From Streptomyces sp. NBC_01306 (GTDB lineage: Bacteria; Actinomycetota; Actinomycetes; Streptomycetales; Streptomycetaceae): 64,000 nt of DNA. The stretch covers positions 5,996,001 to 6,060,000 of the forward strand of contig NZ_JAPEPC010000001.1 in NCBI RefSeq assembly GCF_026340465.1, written 5' to 3'. Below are positions 42,372 to 49,191 of this stretch, one piece after another; the first letter of the stretch is position 1, and each line of letters begins with the position of its first letter. A program made the position numbers and the translations under genes. Below the pieces are notes generated by a model. That model had not been told where the DNA came from. It searched no databases and saw only the letters and a list, made by a program, of their open reading frames with translations.

Positions 42372-43763
42372 TCAGTGGTTCCAGGGGCGGATCAGTCCGC
42401 CGAAGCCGGCACGCGACACGAGCTGTTCGGACCGCTCCTGGGCCTCGGCGAGCAGTGCCTCCTCGTCCACCAGCACGCAGCGGCCGTCCTCGAAGACGAC
42501 CCGCCCGTCGACGACGGTCAGCTCCACGTCGGAGCCGCGCGACGCGTACACGAGGGCGGAGACGGTGCGGTGCAGCGGCACCTGGTGCGGGCGGTCCAGG
42601 GCGACCACGGCGAGATCCGCGGGGGCGCCGGCGGTCAGGATGCCGGCCCCCGTACCCGCATAGCGGGCGCCCTCCCGGGTGGCCAGCTCCAGCGCCTCCT
42701 CGCAGCGCGCGGCGGCCGGGTCGAGGGTGTGCTGGCGCTGCCCGAAGAGCGTCTGCTTCATCACCTCGAACATGTCCTGGCGGTGCCCGGCGCTGGGGCC
42801 GTCGGTGCCGAGCGCCACCACGGCGCCCGCCTCCCGCAGTTCGCGCAGCCGCATCACACCCGAGGCCAGATAGGCGTTGGACACGGGATTGTGGGCCACA
42901 CCGGCCCGCCGCTCGCCGATCCGGCGGATCTCCGCGCCGTCCAGCCACACGGCGTGCGCGAGGGTGGTCCGCTCGTCGAGCAGCCCCTCGGCGGCAAGCC
43001 ACTCGACCGGTCTGACGCCGTACGCCTCCAGATAGCTCTCCGGGTCCTTCGCCCCTTCGCTGCAGTGCGTGTGCCAGCGCGTCCCGGACTCGGCGGCCAG
43101 CGCCGCCGCGCCCCTGACCAGGTCCTGGTCCACGTAACTGAGGTTGAGGGGGGCCGGCCAGATCTCCACGGTGGAGCCGGGCGGCCGCCGCCGCATGCAC
43201 TCCCGGGTGAGTTCCAGCTCCTCGGCGACGGAGTACCGGAAGAGCGCGGGAGGCAGCCCCCGCGCGAGCGCCACCGGGGTCCGGTGTCCGATCATGCCGC
43301 GGGCCACCGCGCCGCGCAGCCCCGCCGATTCGACGGCCGCCGCCACCGCGAGCACGGTCTCCGGGTCGGTGGGCGCGTAGTGGTTGTCGATGACGGTGGT
43401 GATGCCCGAGCGCAGCGCCTCCACCGCGCCGAGAGTGGCGGCGACCCTGGCGTCGTCGGGGGTCACGGCTATGGAGTACGGCCACATGAACTCGCACAGC
43501 CAGGGCCAGATGGAGAGGCCCTCGCCCAGTCCGCGGGCGAGGGACTGGAACAGATGGCTGTGCCCGTCGGTGAAGCCCGGGACGACGGCCCGGCCCCGGC
43601 AGTCGACCGTGCGGGCCGCCTGCCACGCGGCATCGGTCTCCGCCGCCGGGCCCACCGCCGCGATGCGGTTCCCGGTGATGGCGACCGAGCCCGGTTCGTA
43701 CACGGCCCGCCGGCCGTCGACGGTCACCACTCGTCCGCCCGACAGCAGAAGATCGCACTCCAT
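42372..43763 (-). CDS. Amidohydrolase of the TRZ/ATZ (8-oxoguanine deaminase-like) family
   Basis: The 463-residue protein has the metal-binding HxH in GFTDGHSH (about 66-69), a His in WHTHCSEG, HAVWL and the catalytic Asp in LGTDGPSAGHRQDMFEVMKQ. This is the pattern of cytosine/8-oxoguanine deaminases and atrazine chlorohydrolase-type enzymes. It would deaminate or hydrolyse a ring substituent on an N-heterocycle. It is the first gene of the 43.8-34.3 kb operon, 104 bp from the permease gene. ATG 43763 is the start. The precise substrate is unknown. Confidence 0.92.
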   Translation of the reverse strand: MECDLLLSGGRVVTVDGRRAVYEPGSVAITGNRIAAVGPAAETDAAWQAARTVDCRGRAVVPGFTDGHSHLFQSLARGLGEGLSIWPWLCEFMWPYSIAVTPDDARVAATLGAVEALRSGITTVIDNHYAPTDPETVLAVAAAVESAGLRGAVARGMIGHRTPVALARGLPPALFRYSVAEELELTRECMRRRPPGSTVEIWPAPLNLSYVDQDLVRGAAALAAESGTRWHTHCSEGAKDPESYLEAYGVRPVEWLAAEGLLDERTTLAHAVWLDGAEIRRIGERRAGVAHNPVSNAYLASGVMRLRELREAGAVVALGTDGPSAGHRQDMFEVMKQTLFGQRQHTLDPAAARCEEALELATREGARYAGTGAGILTAGAPADLAVVALDRPHQVPLHRTVSALVYASRGSDVELTVVDGRVVFEDGRCVLVDEEALLAEAQERSEQLVSRAGFGGLIRPWNH

Positions 43764-43832
43764 GGGGGCCTCCAGAGGCTCTGTGGTCTGTGGTGGGGGG
43801 TCTGTGATGTGGGATCTGGGGTCTGGGGAAGC

Positions 43833-43888
43833 CGGCTACGGGATACTCAACATTGCATGTAACATATTCCGGCCCGGGTGCATGTCAA
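43833..43888 (-). promoter_or_regulatory. Putative promoter and operator of the catabolic operon
   Basis: TTGCATGTAA at 43853-43862 matches the copy at 40804, and a related TGCATGTCAA lies at 43879-43888. Read on the minus strand, TTACAT (43857-43862) and TAGCCG (43833-43838) are separated by 18 bp and could be -35 and -10, so the repeated motif would overlap the -35. This fits repression by the operon's own GntR protein. Confidence 0.45.
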
Positions 43889-44013
43889 CCCTTCTCACGT
43901 CACTTCCGCCGCCCGCCCCGGCTGTCCCCCCCCCGACTCGTGGAACGGAGCGAACGACCGCAGACTGATCAGGCCGGGGCACTCCCCGGCTCACCCGGGG
44001 AGGAGGCACGGGC

Positions 44014-44343
44014 ATGCGTTCGATCCGCTACCGGACAGCGGTCCTGCTCGTGGCCTCGGCCGGAGTGGCGGGGCTCGCCGCCCCCACGAGCGTGCAGGCG
44101 GAGCCGGCCCCCTTCGGCGCCGGATGCCTCATATCCCTCAGGGGCTCGCACACGACAGCCACCTGTCACAACAGATACGTCGGGACCGACCGGGTCGCCC
44201 TGCACGTCGAGTGCGCCCGCTGGTGGGACATCGACATGGACAGCGCGCCGGTCGAGGTCGGCCCCGCGCAGAGCGTGCGGCTCACCGGCCGCTGCTGGAA
44301 AGAGATCAGCTCGGTCTGGGTGACACACCGGCGGGCGGACTGA
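44014..44343 (+). CDS. Small secreted cysteine-containing protein
   Basis: The 109-residue precursor has a signal peptide (YRTAVLLVASAGVAGLAA, cleavage probably at VQA-EP near residue 30). The mature part has four cysteines (GCLIS, TCHN, ECAR, RCWKE), enough for two disulfides. GGGGAGGAGG precedes ATG 44014. It is convergent with the GntR gene at 44359. I recognise no family; a small extracellular beta-sheet protein is likely. Confidence 0.8.
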   Translation: MRSIRYRTAVLLVASAGVAGLAAPTSVQAEPAPFGAGCLISLRGSHTTATCHNRYVGTDRVALHVECARWWDIDMDSAPVEVGPAQSVRLTGRCWKEISSVWVTHRRAD

Positions 44344-44358
44344 GCCGCGCGGAACCCC

Positions 44359-45036
44359 TCAGGCGGAGGCCTCCAGGCAGTTGGCGAACGCGTGGCTCGC
44401 CGCCTCGGTGGCTGCCAGGTCCCCGTCGCCGTTCCGGATCGCGTCGATCAGCCGGGTGTGGTCCATGTACCCCTCGGGCCGCAGCTCGCGCCCCACGTCG
44501 TCCCGGAGCCAGTCGCGGAGCAGGTCGCCCAGGTCGGCGTAGAGCTCGGTCAGTACGTCGTTGTGCGAGGCGTTCACGATCGCCAGGTGCAGGGTCGCGT
44601 CGGCGGCCACGAACGCCTCCGCGTCACCCGCCTCCCAGGTCCGCTCCCGCTCGGCGAGCAGGCCCGCCAGCTGCTTCATGTCCCGCTCGGTGCGCCGCTC
44701 GGCGGCCAGCCGGGCGGCCGACGACTCCAGGGTCGAGCGCAGTTCCGCCACGTGCCGCGGGTCGGCCGCGGCGAACCGCCGGTGCATCACCCCGGCCAGC
44801 TCACTGGTGGCGACCACATAGGTGCCGGAGCCCTGCCGGATGTCCAGCAGCCCGTTGTGCGCGAGAGCGCGCACCGCCTCCCGGACGGTATTGCGGGCCA
44901 CTCCCAGCTGCTCGACCAGTTCGGGCTCGGTCGGGATGCGTGAACCGACCGGCCACTCGCCGGAGGTGATCTGGTTCCGCAGTTCGGTGATCACCTGGTC
45001 GGCGAGTGCGGAACGCCGGGGGGTGTTCAGCGCCAT
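44359..45036 (-). CDS. FadR/GntR family regulator divergent from an MFS transporter
   Basis: The 225-residue protein has a GntR winged helix (LVEQLGVARNTVREAVRALAHNGLLDIRQGSGTYV) and an FCD domain with metal-binding histidines (ADATLHLAIVNASHN and ATEAASHAF). ATG 45036 has GAGGAG upstream; the ORF extension to 45099 runs over the operator. A perfect inverted repeat in the gap to the MFS gene is the expected binding site, so it probably represses both genes. The ligand is likely the transported substrate. Confidence 0.93.
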   Translation of the reverse strand: MALNTPRRSALADQVITELRNQITSGEWPVGSRIPTEPELVEQLGVARNTVREAVRALAHNGLLDIRQGSGTYVVATSELAGVMHRRFAAADPRHVAELRSTLESSAARLAAERRTERDMKQLAGLLAERERTWEAGDAEAFVAADATLHLAIVNASHNDVLTELYADLGDLLRDWLRDDVGRELRPEGYMDHTRLIDAIRNGDGDLAATEAASHAFANCLEASA

Positions 45037-45077
45037 GGTGCTCCTCGTTCGGGGTCGGGCGGTGGGAAGCGGGGATT

Positions 45078-45121
45078 GGATGATTGGACAACCAATCATC
45101 CCATGATTCTATGATGTCCTT
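45078..45121. promoter_or_regulatory. Palindromic operator and leaderless MFS promoter
   Basis: GGATGATTGG (45078-45087) and CCAATCATCC (45092-45101) form a perfect 10-bp inverted repeat with a 4-bp spacer, containing the GntR-like core TTGGACAACCAA. A -10 element TATGAT (45110-45115) lies 6 nt before the MFS start codon, so transcription would begin at or near the ATG (leaderless). The operator covers the -35 position, which is suited to repression. Confidence 0.8.
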
Positions 45122-46438
45122 ATGCCAGACGACGAGACGAAGATCCTCGCCCCCGCTGCCGAGCCGCGTGTCGCGGCGGATGCCGCCCGCCCGCAGCCCG
45201 CCGCATGGACCGTGAAACTGGTGATGGCCGGCATCGTCCTCGCCGCCGTCAATCTCCGGCCCGCCATCACGAGTCTCGGCGCGCTCCTCGAAGAGGTGCG
45301 GGACGGCCTCGGGATGAGCGGCAGCGTCGCCGGTGTCCTCACCTCCGTACCGCCGCTCTGCTTCGCCGTCTTCGGCGTCATGTCGCCCCGGCTGGCCCGC
45401 CGCTTCGGGCCCGGCGCCGTCGTCTGCGCCGGGATGGTGGCGATCACCGCGGGCCTGGTGATCCGGCCCTTCATGAGCGGTACGGCAGGCTTCCTGGCCG
45501 CCAGCGCGCTGGCCCTGATGGGGATAGCCGTGAGCAACGTGCTGATGCCGGTGATCGTCAAGCGGTACTTCCCGGACCGCGTCGGAACGATGACCGGGCT
45601 CTACTCGATGGCCCTCGCCCTGGGCACCGCACTCGCCGCGGCCCTCACCGTCCCGCTGACCGACGGCCTCGGCGGCAGCTGGCGGCTGGGTCTCGGGGTG
45701 TGGGCGGTGCTGGCCGCCGTGGCCGTACTGCCCTGGATCGCGCTCATCAAGGACCGCAGCATCACCGCGGCGAACGCGGCGACCGAGGCAGGCGCAGCCG
45801 CCGTGGAAGCTCCGGGCGCCGCAGGCACCGCTGACGCGGCCCGGTCGCAGGCACCCGTCCGCCGGATCACCAGCAGCCGCACCGCCTGGGCCCTGGCCTG
45901 CTTCTTCGGGCTCCAGGCCACCGCCGCGTACATCACCATGGGCTGGATGCCGCAGATCTTCCGTGACGCCGGGGTCTCGGCCGGCACGGCGGGGCTGCTG
46001 CTCGCCGTCACGATGGTGATGGGCGTGCCGCTCGCCTTCGTCATTCCGCGCCTGGCGAGCCGGATGAAGAACCAGGGCCCCATCGTCGTCGCCCTGGGCG
46101 CCTGCGGGCTCGTCGGTTACGCCGGTCTCTATCTGGCCCCGTCCGGCGGCGCCTGGGTCTGGGCGCTGCTGCTCGGCATCTCCAACTGCTCGTTCCCGCT
46201 CGCCCTGACGATGATCGGCATGCGGTCGCGGAGCGGCGCCGGAGTGGTCAGGCTCTCCGCCTTCGCCCAGTCCACCGGCTATCTGATCTCCATCCCGGGA
46301 CCGCTGCTCGTCGGGGTCCTCTACCAGCACAGCGGCGGCTGGGGCCTGCCCATCGCGCTGATGGCCGGGCTGATGGTGCCGCAGATCGCCGCCGGGATCC
46401 TCGCCGGACGGGACCGGACGATCGAGGACGAATCCTGA
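45122..46438 (+). CDS. MFS transporter, CynX/NimT family
   Basis: The 438-residue protein has 12 helices with the CynX-type start NLRPAITSLGALLEEVRDGLGMSG and an MFS motif A-like loop (SPRLARRFGP). The central loop (about 215-250) is Ala-rich and disordered. CynX-family members move cyanate, nitroimidazoles or small organic anions; the real substrate here is unknown. ATG 45122 lies 7 nt after the -10, indicating a leaderless message. A 38-residue membrane microprotein gene follows 17 bp later. Confidence 0.92.
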   Translation: MPDDETKILAPAAEPRVAADAARPQPAAWTVKLVMAGIVLAAVNLRPAITSLGALLEEVRDGLGMSGSVAGVLTSVPPLCFAVFGVMSPRLARRFGPGAVVCAGMVAITAGLVIRPFMSGTAGFLAASALALMGIAVSNVLMPVIVKRYFPDRVGTMTGLYSMALALGTALAAALTVPLTDGLGGSWRLGLGVWAVLAAVAVLPWIALIKDRSITAANAATEAGAAAVEAPGAAGTADAARSQAPVRRITSSRTAWALACFFGLQATAAYITMGWMPQIFRDAGVSAGTAGLLLAVTMVMGVPLAFVIPRLASRMKNQGPIVVALGACGLVGYAGLYLAPSGGAWVWALLLGISNCSFPLALTMIGMRSRSGAGVVRLSAFAQSTGYLISIPGPLLVGVLYQHSGGWGLPIALMAGLMVPQIAAGILAGRDRTIEDES

Positions 46439-46455
46439 GATGCGAGACTGACGTC

Positions 46456-46572
46456 ATGCCAGTGCTCGAACCGAATCCCCAGAACGGTCAGAAGAAGCTC
46501 CTGCTCGTGCTCGGAGCCATGCTCGCGGTCACGGCGATCGTCGCGATCATCGCTACGATCGCGTCGCCCTGA
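46456..46572 (+). CDS. 38-residue transporter-associated membrane microprotein
   Basis: ATG 46456 opens a 38-codon frame: a polar N terminus (MPVLEPNPQNGQKK), one hydrophobic helix (LLLVLGAMLAVTAIVAII) and a short end ATIASP. The gene lies 17 bp after the MFS gene. It matches my recollection of the short SGM_5486 family found next to transporters in Streptomyces. A role as a small transporter subunit or regulator is inferred from this linkage. Confidence 0.72.
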   Translation: MPVLEPNPQNGQKKLLLVLGAMLAVTAIVAIIATIASP

Positions 46573-46813
46573 CCCGTTGTCCTGTCCGATGTTCCGGACC
46601 GGTGTCCCCGGCCCGGAACACCGACCCCGCGCCCTGCCCCCTGTCCTGCCCCCGTGTCCCGATCGGACGCCCGCGGTCCGGCGGTGGGGCTAGCACCACC
46701 GTCCCCTAGGGGGCCAGGCTCAGGGTGAAGTGGGTGGGTCACCGGATGGGAGGGCGCCCCCGTACTCCGTAGGTTCAGGTACATCAGCCACCGCGAACCT
46801 CATGGAGGCGGCC

Positions 46814-47026
46814 ATGCCGGCCCGTCCGCACACCACCCGCCCCCACCACGGCCACGCGCAGAGCGGGATCGACGTGCGGCTGCCTTGGTGGGCCATCGCC
46901 CTGCCCGCGCTGGCCTTCGCCGTTCTGCTGCTGCTGATCAGCGCGCCCGGCCAGGCGCACGCGGACACCGGCGAGGCCACCGTCACGCATGTGCTGGAGC
47001 GGATCCAGCAGAGTCTGCCGTTGTAG
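46814..47026 (+). CDS. Small membrane or secreted protein
   Basis: The 70-residue protein has a His/Arg-rich N terminus (PARPHTTRPHHGHAQ), a single hydrophobic helix (about residues 27-45) and a short tail after AHADTGEATVTHVLERIQQSLPL. An Ala-His-Ala sequence after the helix could be a signal-peptidase site. GGAGG sits 5 nt before ATG 46814; ATG 46802 is an alternative. The 241-bp gap before it contains TAGGTT (46768), a possible -10, and no other gene I can support. Confidence 0.65.
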   Translation: MPARPHTTRPHHGHAQSGIDVRLPWWAIALPALAFAVLLLLISAPGQAHADTGEATVTHVLERIQQSLPL

Positions 47027-47124
47027 CGCTCCCCGGCCACCGTGGCCGAAGCCTGTTCACTCGTGCCGGGGGAGCCTCCCAACACCCTGCGCCCGATGGT
47101 CCGATCCGTGCGAAGCTGGATTGT

Positions 47125-47676
47125 ATGAGCGCCGTTGTGTCATCCGGGGGAACAGCCCCCGGAACCCCCGAGTCCCGCAGGATTGTCCTTCTCCGGCACG
47201 CGAAGGCCGACTGGCCCGAGGTGTCCGACCACGACCGGCCGCTCGCCGACCGCGGCCGTATGGACGCAGCGGCCGCCGGCAGCTGGCTCTCCTCCCACGC
47301 GTTCCGTTTCGACCTGGCCCTCTGCTCGACCGCGGTCAGGACGCGCGAGACCTGGAAGCTGGCCGTCCAGGAACTGCCGGACCGGCCCCGGACCGTCTAC
47401 GAGGAGCGGCTGTACGAGGCGTCCCTCGGCGAAGTGCTCGCGCTGCTCAACGAGATCCCCGACGACGTCAGCGATGTGCTGGTCATCGGCCACAACCCGG
47501 TGACGCACGCACTCGCCGACGCGCTGTCGGGCCGTGCCGAGGGAGAGTTGCTGACCAGGATGAACCGCAGCGGATTCCCGACCGCGGGGATCGCCGTCAT
47601 CGAGTTCACCGGCCCGTGGAAGTCCGTCGAGCACGGAGTGGGCAAACTGACGGCCTTCTGGGCGCCGCACGAGTAG
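47125..47676 (+). CDS. Histidine phosphatase family protein (SixA-like)
   Basis: The 183-residue protein has the phosphohistidine motif LLRHAKADW (RHG-type, His at about residue 25), the second Arg region LCSTAVRTRETW, and the C-terminal His in VIGHNP. It belongs to the SixA-like branch, which removes phosphate from phosphohistidine, for instance on HPt domains or PTS NPr. The target in this organism is unknown. ATG 47125 has no strong ribosome-binding site. It is convergent with serB, with a hairpin between them. Confidence 0.9.
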   Translation: MSAVVSSGGTAPGTPESRRIVLLRHAKADWPEVSDHDRPLADRGRMDAAAAGSWLSSHAFRFDLALCSTAVRTRETWKLAVQELPDRPRTVYEERLYEASLGEVLALLNEIPDDVSDVLVIGHNPVTHALADALSGRAEGELLTRMNRSGFPTAGIAVIEFTGPWKSVEHGVGKLTAFWAPHE

Positions 47677-47686
47677 GACCGGCCAA

Positions 47687-47717
47687 CGGCCTCCCCCGCG
47701 ACAGGCGGTGGAGGCCG
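47687..47717. terminator. Stem-loop between convergent sixA-like and serB genes
   Basis: CGGCCTCC (47687-47694) pairs with GGAGGCCG (47710-47717), with further interior pairing possible (CCGC with GCGG). It lies 11 bp after one stop and 8 bp before the other, so it can act in both directions. Confidence 0.6.
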
Positions 47718-47724
47718 GTGGTGG

Positions 47725-48954
47725 TCAGACCCCGTCGTCGACGAGGCCGTCCGCGGCCTCGACCTCTTCACGGGTGATCCCCAGCAGATAGAGCACCGTG
47801 TCCAGGAAGGGCACGTTCACCGCCGTGTCGGCGGCCTTGCGGACCACGGGCTTGGCGTTGAACGCGACGCCGAGCCCCGCCGCGTTGAGCATGTCCAGGT
47901 CGTTCGCACCGTCCCCGATGGCGACGGTCTGTGCCAGCGGGACGCCCGCCTCCGCGGCGAACCGCCGCAGCAGCCGCGCCTTGCCCGCGCGGTCCACGAT
48001 CTCGCCGACGACCCGCCCGGTGAGCCGGCCGTCGACGATCTCCAGTGTGTTGGCCGAGGCGAAGTCGAGGCCGAGCCGCTCCTTGAGGTCATCGGTCACC
48101 TGGGTGAACCCGCCCGACACGACGCCCACTTGGTAGCCAAGACGCTTCAGTGTACGGATCAGGGTGCGGGCACCGGGCGTGAGCCGTACCTCGGACCGTA
48201 CTTTGTCGACGACCGACCCATCGAGCCCCGCCAGCAGCGCCACCCGCGCGTGCAGTGACTGCTCGAAGTCCAGCTCGCCGCGCATCGCGCGCGCCGTCAC
48301 CTCCGCGACCTCCTGCTCACACCCCGCGTGCGCGGCGAAGAGCTCGATCACCTCGTCCTGGATGACCGTCGAGTCGACGTCCATCACGACGAGCCGCTGG
48401 GCGCGGCGGTGCAGACCCGCCGAGATCACGGCCACATCCACCCCGAGCACCGAAGCCTCTATGGCGAGTGCCGTACGGAGCGGCTCGGTCTCCACCCCGG
48501 ACACCGCGAACTCCACCGCGGTCACCGGGTACTTGGCCAGCCGGAAGATACGGTCGATGTTGCCGCCCGTGCCGGTGATGCTCGCCGCTATGGCGGCGGT
48601 CGACTCGGCGGTGAGCGGGTTGCCGAGCACGGTCACATGGGAACGCCCGCTGCCCCGGGGCCGGTTGTCGCCGGTGCCGGAGATGATCTCCGTCTCCAGC
48701 TTGAGGGACTCGGCCCAGCTGTGCACGGTGGCCCGCAGCTCGCCCTCGGCGTTGCCGCCGGGGCCCGGAGCCGTGACGAGGGCGCACAGCGTGATCCGGC
48801 CACGGGTGACCACCTGCTCGATGTCGACGACGTCGACGGCGTAGGCGGCGAGGGTGTCGAAGAGACCTGCGGTGATCCCGGGGCGGTCCTTCCCGAAGAT
48901 CTTGACGAGGAGAGTCGGAGAGTCCGCGTGGACTGGGGGCTGCGATGCGCTCAT
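47725..48954 (-). CDS. serB: Phosphoserine phosphatase
   Basis: The 409-residue protein has two N-terminal ACT domains (about 15-95 and 105-180, LLVKIFGKDRPGITAGLFDTLA at the start) and a HAD domain with the catalytic DVDSTVIQ (Asp at about 194), VVSGGFT, and the C-terminal AIGDGANDLDML. It makes L-serine from phosphoserine; the ACT domains suggest feedback by an amino acid. ATG 48954 is the true start; an overlapping frame that extends to 51897 is a shadow of the FHA-ABC gene. Confidence 0.96.
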   Translation of the reverse strand: MSASQPPVHADSPTLLVKIFGKDRPGITAGLFDTLAAYAVDVVDIEQVVTRGRITLCALVTAPGPGGNAEGELRATVHSWAESLKLETEIISGTGDNRPRGSGRSHVTVLGNPLTAESTAAIAASITGTGGNIDRIFRLAKYPVTAVEFAVSGVETEPLRTALAIEASVLGVDVAVISAGLHRRAQRLVVMDVDSTVIQDEVIELFAAHAGCEQEVAEVTARAMRGELDFEQSLHARVALLAGLDGSVVDKVRSEVRLTPGARTLIRTLKRLGYQVGVVSGGFTQVTDDLKERLGLDFASANTLEIVDGRLTGRVVGEIVDRAGKARLLRRFAAEAGVPLAQTVAIGDGANDLDMLNAAGLGVAFNAKPVVRKAADTAVNVPFLDTVLYLLGITREEVEAADGLVDDGV

Positions 48955-49178
48955 GGTGGTCCCACCGTATAGGTCGCGGCCGGGCCGCAGGCAGCCCGTC
49001 CCGAGTACCGGACGCCGGTGGCGGGACCGGCCGGCGGACCGGGCGCGGCAGCCCCTATTTGTCGCGAACGTCGCCCGGACCTGTGCGTCTCCACCCCATT
49101 GGTACGCGGTCGTCACACAGCCCGGCTTCCCGATGCCTCTCTGTGCCTGAAATAGTTCCCCAGGATGTTCGCCATCCC

Positions 49179-49191
49179 TAGACTCCCTGCA
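49179..49191 (+). promoter_or_regulatory. Promoter -10 element of the FHA-ABC gene
   Basis: TAGACT (49179-49184) is followed after 7 nt by ATG 49192, the same -10 and spacing as the leader ORF at 6806-6819. This places the transcription start at or next to the ATG, so the mRNA is probably leaderless. No clear -35 is visible. Confidence 0.5.

Noticed and set aside
42268..43758. N-terminal extension making the NCS2 permease 1002 codons
   Set aside because: It is a shadow of the deaminase gene on the same strand in another frame; the permease has a good start at 42267.
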